Source: Lentibacillus juripiscarius JCM 12147 (GTDB taxonomy: Bacteria > Bacillota > Bacilli > Bacillales_D > Amphibacillaceae). Taken from it: DNA of 64,000 bases. Below the pieces are notes generated by a model. It worked only from the letters and a program-made list of their open reading frames with translations. It made no database searches and had not been told where the DNA came from. Each line of letters begins with the position of its first letter. The stretch's first letter is position 1. The stretch is taken from contig BBCA01000010.1 in assembly GCA_001311805.1 (NCBI GenBank), positions 1 to 64,000 on the forward strand, read 5' to 3'. Positions 43,239 through 53,274 of the stretch are shown here, in pieces. A program made the translations under genes and the position numbers.

Positions 43239-44230
43239 ATGAAAAAATTACTGGGAATGACATTGTTGGTGCTCATGTTACTTATTTGGGAGCTTGCAAC
43301 GGATCAGAGGAGGAAGAATCTTCTGATGATGGGGATCTTGAAATGTCTAACATTGTAATCTCATCCGGTCCAATTGGTGGCGGATGGTACAATACGGCTG
43401 CAGGAATCGCTGAAATACTAATGCGGGAAATACCTGGTCTTAATGTAACAGTAAATGAGGGTGGTGGATATGAAAATATCAAGTTGGTAGACAAGGGCGA
43501 TGCTCAAATTGGATATGCTTTCACAAATGACGTTATGTCCGGATTAACTGGGACTGGTGTATTTAAAGAAGATGGAGCCACTGAAAACGTCAATACGTTT
43601 TTATCATTATATAAGTCTCATTTACAAACGGTAACGCTTGCGGATAGCGGAATTGAAACATATGCAGACTTTGGTGATAAGGATATTCTTCCGGGGGAGG
43701 CATCTTATGCAACGGTTCAACATGTTGAAAAAATATTAAATTATTATGATATATCTTATGACTCGATACGGGAGAATGGTGGCAGTGTCTCTTATACCGG
43801 CTATTCTGACATGACTGGCTTAGTGAAAGATGGCCATGCGGATGTGGCAATAGGTATGACAGCAGCACCGTCAGGGTTTATTATGGAGCTTAACGCACAA
43901 GATGATATTAAATTTGTAGAACTGGAACCTGAGGTACAGGAATATATACAGGAGGAAGTCCCTGGAATTGTACCTATGGATATGCCTGCAGGTACCTATG
44001 ATGGACAGGATGAGGGGGTATCCACAGTTGGTTCCTATACAAACCTTGTAATGAGTAGCGAGGTACCAGAGGACTTGGCTTATAAAATAACAAAGGTCAT
44101 AATGGAAAATAGGGATGAATTAGAAGAAGTAGATTCCGTATTATCTGATTTTAATGAAGATACAATGGTAGAAGGGTTGGAGGAACAAGATTTACATCCG
44201 GGTGTGCTAAAATACTTGGATGAAAAGTAG
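43239..44230 (+). CDS. TAXI-family TRAP solute-binding lipoprotein
   Basis: GAGGAGGGAA precedes ATG 43239 (MKKLLGMTLLVLML). One T missing near 43286 hides a lipobox, LILGAC, followed by an acidic linker. The mature part has VISSGPIGGGWYNTAAGIAEIL and GGGYENIKLVDKGDAQIGYA, typical of the TAXI binding-protein family, and the C-terminus VLKYLDEK. It would be anchored outside the membrane and deliver substrate to the permease 107 bases upstream. Ligand unknown. Confidence 0.88.
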
Positions 44231-44287
44231 AATTTGATTTTTTATCTAGTGTACACAATCGAAAAATCGTTCAAAGTGACACGATAA

Positions 44288-44320
44288 AGAGGTCTACTTA
44301 TCTGTAGGCCTCTATATTAT
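44288..44320 (+). terminator. terminator of the TRAP operon
   Basis: AGAGGTCTAC (44288-44297) pairs with GTAGGCCTCT, with one mismatch, followed by an AT-rich atattatatttc. Confidence 0.6.
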
Positions 44321-44393
44321 ATTTCAACTTTTTTTCCTTAATTAAAAATTTGAATTGGATGTATAACTATTTCAATTAATTGCTTCACCACCG

Positions 44394-44424
44394 ATGACCA
44401 ACAGCTTAGAAGGCTGTTGGTCAT
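44394..44424. terminator. 12-bp perfect hairpin
   Basis: ATGACCAACAGC pairs with GCTGTTGGTCAT around ttagaag. It is a second terminator-like hairpin between the TRAP genes and the insertion-sequence remnant; a ctttt follows 8 bases later. Nothing else is seen in 44425-44576. Confidence 0.55.
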
Positions 44425-44659
44425 TGAATCTTTTGGAAATCCTCTCAACCGCTCTCCGCCCAAAAAGTCTTAAGTCACCGCCCGTATTCATTGGCAAAGG
44501 TGCCCGTCACAATTTCTAGCAGCGAGACAGAAGACACCTCCATCCCTTTATCCCGACATTCCAAATTAATTCAGATGTAAGCGTCAAATAAAATACACAT
44601 AGGAATAAAAGGGCATCCATGCGATAATCTTCTTAGAAATTATTTCAGGAGGTTATGCG

Positions 44660-44975
44660 ATGACCCTAAAAGACAAACGAATAGAATGGAAAGCACGCTA
44701 TGATGCTTGGAAAGAAAGTGGACTAAGTGTAGCCGAATGGTGTCGTAATCAGGAAATCAAAATCCACCAAATGTACTATTGGGTACAGCGATTCGAGAAT
44801 TCCGGAAACGGAGCCAACACAATGGCTCGCCGTCCAAGTAGACGAAGAAACCATAGCTCCTGAAGGAAAAGGACCCATCTTTATTCACTTTGACGCCATC
44901 TCCGTCGAGGTACGTCCAGGTGCTAATGTTGGCCTACTGTCCGATATCATCCATGTCCTGCAAAACCAATGCTGA
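44660..44975 (+). pseudogene. IS66 TnpA-like accessory protein
   Basis: IEWKARYDAWKESGLSVAEWCRNQ is the helix-turn-helix N-terminus of IS66 ORF1. After a one-base frame break near 44815 it continues as WLAVQVDEE and IFIHFDAISVEVRPGANVGL, the usual C-terminus. Its TGA overlaps the tnpB start, as in intact elements. Confidence 0.8.
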
Positions 44976-45151
44976 CGAATTTTCAATTCGAGCGCGTGTA
45001 CTTGGCACGCGGCAACACAGATCTTCGCAAATCCATCGATGGGCTGGCGGTCATTGTAAAAGAATGCTCTGATCTTGATCCCTTTTCCCCTTGTCTGTTC
45101 GTATTACAGCCCACGCCAACTTCGTTGGCTGTTGGATGGTTTGCCAATTGA
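44969..45151 (+). pseudogene. IS66 TnpB, truncated
   Basis: FERVYLARGNTDLRKSIDGLAVIV is the conserved N-terminus of IS66 ORF2. The family usually continues for about 115 residues, but here it diverges after FSPCLFVLQ into unrelated sequence, so a deletion joins it to DNA further down the element. Confidence 0.82.
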
Positions 45152-45263
45152 GCAGAAGCAGGCACACCGGGAAGTAAAAGCACGTACCATTCTATGAAAA
45201 ATTGAAATATGAAAATACGGGAATTCGAAAAGGCAAATCGGGTTCTTTTTCGTATACTTATTT

Positions 45264-45385
45264 ATGGAGAAAACAGCGCATACATCAAACAAATCAATTG
45301 AATATTATAAAGCGCAAAATGAAAAGCTTGAGATGGAAAACGAGGCGTTAGAGGCAAAAATGGTACGAAGAACAATTTCGGCTAA
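45264..45385 (+). pseudogene. IS66 transposase TnpC, N-terminal fragment
   Basis: The first 40 codons (IEYYKAQNEKLEMENEALEA, then, after a one-base change, KWYEEQFRL) match the N-terminal coiled-coil start of IS66 transposases. The DDE catalytic part is absent. Confidence 0.7.
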
Positions 45386-45499
45386 GCCTACCATGAAAAT
45401 GAGGCCATAAACGAGTAAATCTTTAAATGATAGCGTACGTTTTAATTCTTGTTTGTAGCCAAACTTTCCTATCGTCGTACCATTCGTGTTTTCTGACAT
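45380..45499 (-). pseudogene. amino-acid permease (APC family), N-terminal fragment
   Basis: From ATG 45499 with an AAAGGAGGAG RBS, the frame encodes MSENTNGTTIGKFGYKQELK, then RTLSFKDLLVYGLIFMVGL, the start of an APC-superfamily permease (first transmembrane segment). The gene is cut at the IS66 junction and the remaining 400 or so residues are missing from the window. Confidence 0.7.
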
Positions 45500-46438
45500 A
45501 CACTTCTCCTCCTTTGACATTGAAAGTTCGATTACACAACACCATTTCAAGAGGTGAACGTCACCTTGATAAAACAATATGCAGGTCAGTGAGAGAATAG
45601 ACTTGCTTTGTTGTCTATTCCAAAGGGGAGCTATACTTCCGACTGTATTGTATCTTCATCCTTGTAAAGATCAACTGAAGGAGTTCAGAAATAGAAATTT
45701 CCGTGCTGCCCCAAACGGTTTAACTAGATTATAGATACGAAGTGTAACTGCTAAACTGAAATAGAAAGTTTCCGCTACATAAAAATGAACACTCCCCGGA
45801 ATGGTGGAGATAAAAAGTTGCAGTTTCCGGATCCATGCAGTATCACCATGTTTCGTCACTACTACAATCGAATTGGGGGAAGAAAAAGTGTCATGTCCAA
45901 GTTCAGCATGACACTTTTTCTATATGACAGTCGATTATGGAAAATAAACGGTCATTTATCGGTCCCGTTCCTATCGTAGCCTGGGAACATTTATTACCTT
46001 CGAGTTGTCTGGTTTTGTACCAACGCCCGTTTCAATGACATATTTCCCTAAAATATTGCCCGGGCAATAAGAATGTGAAAAGGTGTCGAAGGTTAAGGTT
46101 ATTTTCCTCACATTTAGTAGATCATTTGGGGACTATGATTGACCCAAGCGACTGGAAATCTTGCTGAAGCGAGAACGTCTCGGGCATCATACGATCCTCT
46201 TTTGAATTAATCTTACTTTTTCATCGATATGGCAAAGTGCATTCTAAAGGATGCTATTTAGATTTACCTTAATTATTACAGACATGATATAGGAATTTTG
46301 AGAAAATATGAGTATATGCAGGGATAAAGTTGAAATATGAACGATATAGGCCAAAGCTATCAATAATCACGATTGATAGTTTTAAAAATTATTGGGTAGT
46401 ATAGAATGTAAATAGTTTAAGGGGTGGATGCATTTTAT
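45500..46438. other. gene-poor region after the IS66 remnant
   Basis: No gene is supported over 939 bases. A strong hairpin (GAAAAAGTGTCATG with CATGACACTTTTTC, about 45881-45922) lies in the middle and could be a bidirectional terminator of a lost gene. A minus-strand frame at 45671-45859 and scattered AT-rich segments show no known similarity. The region upstream of 46439 contains tagtatagaat (about 46399-46409), a possible -10 box for the binding-protein gene. Confidence 0.5.
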
Positions 46439-47383
46439 ATGGTAAAAAAAACTTCGTGTAATTAGTTTGGTTGTTGTCATGTTTGCTTTATGCTGTCGGC
46501 ATGCGGGAACAGCAACACCCAAAACGAGAATGGAAATGATTCTGCAAATAACAATAAAAATGAAGATACAATTGAGCTTGGCCAGGAAGAGCTGTCATTG
46601 CCCTATGTTTCTTGGGCATCTACTGTTGCGAGTGTTAATGTTGTCAAAGCCGTACTTGAAGACGTAGGATATGAGATAAACGCACAACAGGTGGAGGCGG
46701 GCGCCATGTTTTCAGGGCTTGCCAGTGGATCTGGGGATTTTTCAGTAGGTGCTGTGACACTGCCAAATACACATGCTGATTACTGGGATGAATTTGGCGA
46801 TCAGATTGATGATATCGGTGTAACAATGGAAGAAAGTGTTACCATGGGCTTGACTGTACCTTCCTATGTCAATATTGATTCCATTGAAGATATGGCGGAG
46901 AACAAGAATAATATTGGGGATAATACTGATTGGACCATTGTCGGAATCGACCCTGGTGCAGGCGAAATGAAAATTACAGAAAATGACGTGATGCCGGGAT
47001 ACGGACTTGATGAGTGGACATTGCAAAGCAGCTCCGGTCCGGCCATGACTGCTGCATTAAAAAGAGCTATAGAATCAAAAGAACCTGTCATTGTGACGCT
47101 TTGGGAGCCGCACTGGGCGTTCATCGAATGGGATCTGAAATATCTGGAAGATCCCGAAAATTATTACGGCGAACCGGATAGTATACATGCGGTTGCCCGA
47201 GAAAAATTGAAAGAAGATGCGCCTGCTGCATATAAGATTCTGGAGCAATTTCAATGGGAATCTGAGGATATGGGCGAAGTGATGAGTATGATTCATAATG
47301 GAATGGATCCTGAAAAAGCTGGAGAAAAATGGGTCAATGATAACCAGGATAAGGTGGAGACATGGACGGAGGGTGTGAAGTAA
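46439..47383 (+). CDS. glycine betaine/choline-type ABC substrate-binding lipoprotein
   Basis: With two single-base corrections (A-run at 46450, and near 46487) the start reads MVKKLRVISLVVVMFALMLSACGNS, a lipoprotein signal with an LSAC lipobox. The mature domain is of the OpuAC/ProX type: LPYVSWASTVASVNVVKAVLE, VTLPNTHADYWDEFG, VGIDPGAGEMKITE, VIVTLWEPHWAFIEWDLKYL (aromatic ligand box) and PEKAGEKWVNDN. It would bind quaternary-amine osmolytes outside the membrane. No permease or ATPase gene is adjacent, so it is an orphan binding protein. Confidence 0.85.
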
Positions 47384-47612
47384 TAACCTTTCCTGTTATC
47401 AGGACGAACGATTCAACTTTATTCGTGTGGTAGGATATTAGGCCAGACCCTGTAATACTTTAGTGTGTGCCAGAAAGCTACGGAAAGAGCTTGCAGCGAA
47501 ACGCAAAATGAAAGTGTATTTACTCTTGCCAACAGAATTGTGAATTCCTTCTTTTTCGTTCTGTACATAGGCAATACAAGGTACATTAAAGTCGACATAT
47601 TCAATCTCAAAC

Positions 47613-47655
47613 AAATGGCAACCGCACCATCCAAATGAGGGTTGTTGCCATTTGT
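47613..47655 (-). terminator. terminator of the dehydrogenase operon
   Basis: CAAATGGCAAC pairs exactly with GTTGCCATTTG around a 21-base loop; it lies 30 bases beyond the stop of the minus-strand alcohol dehydrogenase. The rest of 47384-47612 shows no supported gene. Confidence 0.6.
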
Positions 47656-47684
47656 TTAAGGAGACTTTGCAATTGAGTTACTAT

Positions 47685-48808
47685 TTACATTTTCACTACG
47701 AGTCGTGCAACGTCTCCATTCTGTAGTCTGTCGAACCCTTCATTGATTTCATCCAACGTAAGTGTATCGGATAGAAGCTGATCGACAGGTAACCTTCCTT
47801 GCTTAAATAGCTCGACGAAATGTGGAATATCCCGCGAAGGAACACAACTTCCAACGTAAGATCCTTTTACAGTCCGTTCTTCTGCTGCAAGGGTCACTTG
47901 CGGAAATGAAAATTTATGTTCTGGATGTGGTAGTCCCGTTGTGACAGTAGTGCCTCCCCGTTTTGTAATTTGATAAGCAACTTCCATTGCAGGAACAGCT
48001 CCGGCAGTTTCAAACACATAGTTGAGCCCTCCACCGGTTGCTGATTTTATTTGATCCACCACGTCCGAATCACTGGAATCATATACAGCGGTCGCCCCTA
48101 ACTGTTTGGCTATATCAAACTTATCCGGGTTGATATCGAGGGCGATAACTTCCCGTGCGCCGGCAAGTTTTGCTCCGATCACTGCGTTTAGACCGATACC
48201 ACCAAGACCAACAACAGCTACACTGCTTCCAGGCATCACTTGGGCAGTATTAATGACCGCACCGACCCCGGTAATAACCGCACACCCGAATACTGCGATT
48301 TGCTCAAATGGAATTTCCGGATCAACTTTTACAATCGATTCGTGGAAACAACCGCATATTCCGCAAATCCTGAAACACCTAAGTGATGATTAATTTTTCC
48401 CTGCTCTGAATTGAGTCTCCTGCCTCCATTTAGCATCTCACCATCATTGTTCGATTTGGCTCCACGCTCGCATAATGCAGGACGGCCTTCTTTGCAGGGG
48501 AGACATTGTCCACAACTTGGGATAAAGGTGCATACGACGTGATCTCCTTTTTCAAAGTCCGTCACCCCTTTTCCGACTTGGACGATTTCTCCTGTTGCCT
48601 CATGTCCTAAAGCCATCGGTGTTGGTCTAGGACGGCTCCCATTGATTACCGAAAGATCGGAGTGACATAGGCCAACCGCTCCTATCTGTATTAATACTTC
48701 ATCTTGCTTTGGCTCATCCAATTCCACGTTTCAATCTTTAATGGTTTGCTTTCAGCATATGGTGTTGGTAAACCCATTTCATGTAAAACAGCTACTCGTG
48801 TTTTCACA
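47685..48808 (-). CDS. zinc-dependent alcohol dehydrogenase (class III-like)
   Basis: Start GTG 48808 with AAAGGAG. Landmarks of the MDR superfamily: IGAVGLCHSDLSV (catalytic Zn Cys), ALGHEATGEIVQVG (Zn His-Glu), FIPSCGQCLPCKEGRPALC (four-Cys structural zinc site) and VAVVGLGGIGLNAVIGAKLAG (NAD-binding). Frame breaks near 48728 and 48345. It oxidises an alcohol or hydroxy acid with NAD+ in the cytoplasm. It starts 22 bases after the metallohydrolase stop, so the two form an operon; a lactone-to-hydroxy-acid-to-aldehyde route would fit. Confidence 0.87.
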
Positions 48809-48829
48809 TTCTCACTCCTTTGCCGTCAT

Positions 48830-49676
48830 TACTCATAATATCCTTCCGTGGATTTTCTGAATGAGTTAAATTGTTCACTATCATGTCCAAACCAAATTTC
48901 TGCATTGGTTTCTTTCGCCAGGCGTTTGATTCGTTCAGCAGATTTTGCCCAACCAATTGAATCATATATAATACCGGGCGCTTCAGCGGAGGCCCAATAC
49001 TCTCAGCGGTATAAATAGCATCAGAAGCTAAAATGATGGAGCCAAGTTCTGATAATTCGACCTGTAGGCCGATCATCCCCCAAGCGTGTCCACTTCCAAA
49101 GTTAAGTATTTTCACACCATCTACCAATTCTATATTATCTTCGTAAGGTTTAATCGTTTGCCATGTTAGATTGTTTTTAATCCATGCATCAATATCCGCC
49201 CAGATATAAGCCCCACTCTTCTGATTTCTTGCATATGTTTGCATGGTTCCGTTCAATTCATCTTCATGAACAATAACTGTGGCATTGGTGAAATATTCAA
49301 GGCAACCTGCATGGTCTAAATGTAGATGGGAGGCAACTACGTAATCGACATCTTTTGGATCGACATTTATTTGTTCCAGACGATTATACAAATAACATTC
49401 CTCACTAGCTGTGTATGGAAATGCTTTTTGTGTTTGTTCAATCCAGCGTCCTTCTGATCCCATTGCATTTGGGTTGCACGCTGTATCAAAAAGAATTTTT
49501 CCTTCCGGATGATCAATAAACACCGTATAAATTGGAAATTCTACCATTTCGTTAGGAGCATTAGGGTTATCAATTGTAGCTTGATTAGAAGTTGCGATCA
49601 TTAAATTTTTATCCATCTTCATTCGCCCATTATCCAGCACGTAAAGCTTAGGCCTTTCTTTCTTTACATTTGCCAC
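48830..49676 (-). CDS. metallo-beta-lactamase-fold hydrolase, AHL-lactonase-like
   Basis: GGGAGG precedes GTG 49676. The protein has the di-zinc motif SHLHLDHAGCLEYF (HxHxDH), FPIYTVFIDHPEGKILFDTAC, GSGHAWGMIGLQVEL (metal His) and SIILASDAIYTAE (bridging Asp), arranged as in AiiA/AttM-type lactonases. Restoring one base near 48990 changes the tail to SAEAPGIIYDSIGWAKSAE and WFGHDSEQF, with the last metal His, and a stop at 48830. It may open N-acyl homoserine lactones or simple gamma-lactones; the substrate is not decidable from sequence. Confidence 0.85.
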
Positions 49677-49698
49677 ATTAATTTCCTCCCTTGATAAT

Positions 49699-49712
49699 TG
49701 AAAACGTTTCTA
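49699..49712. promoter_or_regulatory. cre-like palindrome
   Basis: TGAAAACGTTTCTA matches the CcpA catabolite-responsive element consensus except for the second-last base. It lies just upstream of the lactonase-like gene's RBS, so CcpA-type repression of this catabolic operon is plausible. A LacI-family operator is an alternative. Confidence 0.4.
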
Positions 49713-50323
49713 AAGCCAACTAGAAAATGTAAATATACTTCAATAATTTTGATTTATGGTTAACTTTATGCGCTTTCGTACAAGGTTATGTTTAACGTCT
49801 GAAATAATAAAAAAATATTGATTCTTGGGTAATTTCATGTTATCCCTCCTTGTAAAGCCCTTGAGGAAAAAACTCTTTTTAATGGACAGAAACCGATAAG
49901 CATTCGATTTGACTCAAGCGGGCTTAATGGAGGATATGTATATTTTGTACGTGAGTCAGGCAGCTGCTTAATTAAATAGGAAAGGCTAAAGACCCGGAGC
50001 AGCGCATGAGTAATGACTTCGGTACACTCATGCCCTATGATTTTGAAAGTAGAATATCCTGAAGGTTAATTAAAAAAGTAGAATAGTAAACTTTAATTTA
50101 ACCGAATAAGTTAATTTTAAGTCAGAATAATTAAAATAGATTGACATTTGTTGGTGGTAATGTTAGGTTCATAGTAAGCTTTTGAAATTGCCTGCACATA
50201 ATACCTATCACAACTTACTAATTTTATAGAGAGAAAAACGCAGAAAATGCAGAAGGCCGGTTTTATTGCTATCTTCGGGCAAGTCGCCTATTGAAGATAA
50301 ATAATAGTTAAGGAGTGGTTTGT
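49713..50323. other. intergenic region between lactonase and amidase operons
   Basis: No gene is supported over about 610 bases. It holds a promoter at 50141-50169 for the amidase operon. In the leader, TATCTTC (about 50271) can pair with GAAGATA (about 50292). The rest is AT-rich. Confidence 0.5.
50141..50169 (+). promoter_or_regulatory. sigma-A promoter of the amidase operon
   Basis: TTGACA (50141-50146) and TAGGTT (50164-50169) separated by 17 bases. The -35 is perfect and the -10 weak, which suggests activator dependence. The leader would be about 150 bases. Confidence 0.5.
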
Positions 50324-50506
50324 TTGTCTCTTTCAGTTAAACAATTGCTGGAGAACAAAGGAATAAAACCAAGAGAGGAACATCTGGACATTTTAGAAAA
50401 TCGGTGGGAAGGGATGCAGTCTCTGCGAGGGAATTTGGAAAACGCAAACATAGATGATGCAAACATGAGCTTGCGTAACATACCTGGAGGTGATCATGTT
50501 GAGTAA
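50324..50506 (+). CDS. small amidase partner protein (AtzG-like)
   Basis: TTG 50324 lies 8 bases after AAGGAG. The 60-residue protein (VKQLLENKGIKPREEHLDIL, NRWEGMQSLRGNLENANI, ending NIPGGDHVE) is helical with a conserved-looking W-x2-M-x2-LR segment and a terminal PGGDH. Short proteins of this kind precede amidases of the GatA/AtzE type and act like GatC as an accessory subunit; I infer that role from position and size. It overlaps the amidase start by 11 bases. Confidence 0.6.
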   Translation: MSLSVKQLLENKGIKPREEHLDILENRWEGMQSLRGNLENANIDDANMSLRNIPGGDHVE

Positions 50507-51916
50507 GGAATTGGCGTCAAAATCAGTTGAAGAGTTGGCTCCACTTATTGAGAACAAATCGGTTTCTCCGGTAGAGATTACAGAAGCAGTGCTCGATCAG
50601 GCGGTAGCAACGCAGGAAACGGTTAATTCATACATGGAAATATACAGGGAAGATGCACTGGAAGAAGCGGAAAAAGCGGAAACGGAAATTAGCAATGGGA
50701 TTTATCGCGGCATGTATCATGGTATCCCAATGGCTATCAAAGATATTATTTACATGAAAGATAAGGTAACGACCATGTCTTCCAAAATCCATAAAGATTT
50801 TGTATCTGATTATGATGCGACAGTCGTTTCCAAATTAAGAGAGGCAGGCGTGTTTTTACTGGTAAATTGAGCTTGCATGAGTATGCCTGGGGTATAACAA
50901 ACAACAATCCGCATTATGGTCCTGTGCGAAATCCGTGGAATTTGGATAAAATACCGGGAGGATCAAGCGGTGGTTCAGGGGCGGCTCTTGCTGCTGATGC
51001 AACCGTTGCTTCACTGGGGACGGATACTGCTGGCTCCATTCGAATTCCCTCGTCTGCCTGTGGAACTGTCGGCTTAAAACAGACTTACGGACGAGTTAGT
51101 AAACATGGCGTTTACCCGTTAGCATGGACGCTTGACCATGTTGGGCCAATGACGAAAACGGTCAAAGATGCAGCAGGTTTATTGCAGATTATTGCCGGGT
51201 TTGATAAGAATGATCCAACGACTGTAAATGTTCCTGTCGATAATTATATGGAACAGATTACCGGTGATGTGAAGGATCTTGTCATTGGCGTTAATGAAGA
51301 CTATTTCTTCAATCGTGTAGATTCCGGTATTGAAAAACTTGTTCGTGACGGCATTCAGAAACTTGTCGATCAGGGTGCGAAAGTGCAGGAAGTTAAAATA
51401 CCTGCATTGCAATATGCCGAATGGGCAGAGCTTATCACATCACTATCAGAAGCATCGACAATTCATCACAGTGATTTGCAGACGAGGCCACAAGACTTTG
51501 GAAATGACATTCGTATGCTGTTTGAATTAGGTGAGCTTCCTTCAGCTGTGGATTACTTGCAGGCTCAGCAGGTGAGACGGCAGTTAAAGCAGGATTTCCA
51601 GAAAGCCTTCGAGCAAGTGGATGTACTCATGGCGCCAACGTTACCAGTGCTTCCAAATGATATTGGTGACGACTTTGCTGACTTAAATGGCGAAAAAGTA
51701 GACTTGATTGATAACATTATTCGCTTTATGGGACCAGAAAACTTAACCGGACTCCCAGCTCTTTCTGTCCCATGCGGATTCAGTAAAGGGCTCCCGGTAG
51801 GAATGCAAATTATTGGCCCTGCATTTAAAGAGGGAAGAATCCTGAATGCCGGCTACGCATTTGAAAAAACCAATCCGATGCAAGGAAAAAGACCAGGTAT
51901 ATTGGAAAAGGTTTAA
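50496..51916 (+). CDS. amidase (amidase-signature family)
   Basis: GGAGGTGATC precedes ATG 50496. The Ser-cisSer-Lys triad is visible: MAIKDIIYMKDK (Lys), IPGGSSGGSGAALAADA and SLGTDTAGSIRIPSSACG (the two Ser). C-terminal LTGLPALSVPCGF and GLPVGMQIIGPAFKEG are standard. About 473 residues after one base is restored near 50862, which gives LTGKLSLHEYAWG. The enzyme hydrolyses amide bonds in the cytoplasm; the specificity is unknown. A strong terminator follows. Confidence 0.9.
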
Positions 51917-51924
51917 AAATGTTC

Positions 51925-51965
51925 AATAACCCACCAGGCATCTTAACTATGGTGGGTTATTTTTT
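51925..51965 (+). terminator. rho-independent terminator
   Basis: AATAACCCACC pairs exactly with GGTGGGTTATT, followed by TTTT. Confidence 0.9.
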
Positions 51966-52262
51966 AGGGGAATTGGGGGGATCATTTCCAGAGTAAATGA
52001 TTGCGGAGGAAGTATTATAACTCAACATTGGGATGGTCTGATGTACGACATTCTTGCGTGTTGACTTTTCGTTATTTAACATCTCCTTTATTCGTGTCTA
52101 AAATCTTGTTCCATTATAGAAATAAGATTATGATTTATCTCAATGCCGGATGTAAATGCAATAAACAGATGAACTTCACCAGCTTGATTTATTTTTATTT
52201 ATAAGCAGGTGGAAAGGTTTGTACAATCCATAAGGTACAAACCTCATTCCAGACCCAGACCT
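51966..52262. other. intergenic region with perfect hairpin
   Basis: No gene is supported. AGGTTTGTAC (52215-52224) pairs perfectly with GTACAAACCT (52235-52244). It lies 18 bases beyond the CobW stop and may terminate that minus-strand operon. Confidence 0.55.
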
Positions 52263-53261
52263 TCATACACTTTCTTGGTACTCCATGAGCTCTACGTCAC
52301 TTCCAATATAACGTTGAAAGGTTTCCAGAGAACGGAGGATGGCCATGGGATCAAGATTTCTTACAATGAACACTAAAAACGATTGGGATACGTCTTCCGG
52401 CCAATTATCCAAATGTTCTGGTGGATGGATAATATGTTGTACCCCATTCAGATTGGTGGGAGCTTCCTCGCCAACATCCAATATTCCCTTAACCCTTAAC
52501 ACATTCTCGCCGTGTGTATGCAGAAGAAGGCTCAACCATAGCGTAAACGCGGTCCAGTCCAGTACTGATGAAAAAGAAAAAGAAATGGATTGTACTTGTG
52601 AAGACACCCCTTTAAAGTATTGGCGTTCAGGCAAACTATGAACAGTGGGCTCAGCAGAACTTTTTTGAAGGACATTTGGATCCACGATGCCATTTAATGC
52701 CGTATATATCTGGGCTGATGGATTTATCCCCTTTATTTGCTTCATAACCATTTCTTTCGTATCATCTGTCACTAAATCACTTTTGGTCAGGATTAAATGG
52801 TCCGATACACTAACTTGCTTAACAAATTCAGGACTTTTTTCAAATTGCAGTTGTGCATTATCAGTATCGACTGTCGTGATAACTAGTTCAACATCAAAGT
52901 GATTTTGCAGCATTGGGTTATTGAGGATGGTATAAACGATTGGTGCTGGGTCGGCAAGCCCTGTTGTTTCGATCATGATGCGTTCATAACCTTCTTCCAG
53001 TTGTTCATGTTCAAATAGTAGTTCTTTCAGTTCCTGCTCCAGATCATCACGGGAATTACAACACATACACCCTGAGTTTATGAGTGATATTTTTTCCTGA
53101 GATTCTCTTAGCAAATGGTGGTCTAGTCCCGCTTTGCCAAATTCGTTAACAATCACAGCAGTCCTTTTGTTATCAATCTGTTGTAAAAGATAGTTTAAAA
53201 CGGTTGTCTTTCCGCTCCCTAAACATCCGGTGACAATAGTAATTGGAATTTTTTGTCCCAT
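52263..53261 (-). CDS. CobW/COG0523-family GTPase metallochaperone
   Basis: AAGGAGCATATAGA precedes ATG 53261. Motifs: Walker A GCLGSGKTTVLNYLL, the metal-binding GCMCC (CxCC) in LINSGCMCCNSRDDL, IMIETTGLADPAPI (Walker B-like), LILTKSDL (NKxD-type base recognition), and a CobW C-terminal domain. These proteins deliver Zn or another metal to client enzymes using GTP. The clustering with a small Cys protein and metal-dependent hydrolases suggests that it serves one of them, possibly the deacetylase. The frame is intact. Confidence 0.92.
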   Translation of the reverse strand: MGQKIPITIVTGCLGSGKTTVLNYLLQQIDNKRTAVIVNEFGKAGLDHHLLRESQEKISLINSGCMCCNSRDDLEQELKELLFEHEQLEEGYERIMIETTGLADPAPIVYTILNNPMLQNHFDVELVITTVDTDNAQLQFEKSPEFVKQVSVSDHLILTKSDLVTDDTKEMVMKQIKGINPSAQIYTALNGIVDPNVLQKSSAEPTVHSLPERQYFKGVSSQVQSISFSFSSVLDWTAFTLWLSLLLHTHGENVLRVKGILDVGEEAPTNLNGVQHIIHPPEHLDNWPEDVSQSFLVFIVRNLDPMAILRSLETFQRYIGSDVELMEYQESV

Positions 53262-53274
53262 TCTATATGCTCCT

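Larger units (their letters stand above)
44577..45385 (+). mobile_element. truncated IS66-family insertion sequence
   Basis: The left end starts GTAAGCGTC at 44577, the typical IS66 terminal sequence. It is followed in order by tnpA (44660-44975), tnpB (from 44969, truncated near 45110) and only the first 40 codons of tnpC (from 45264). The right end is missing; at about 45380 the sequence changes into an amino-acid-permease fragment. The element is inactive. Confidence 0.82.

Noticed and set aside
47419..47634. 71-codon minus-strand frame beyond the dehydrogenase
   Set aside because: It has no RBS or family similarity and overlaps the terminator hairpin at 47613-47655.
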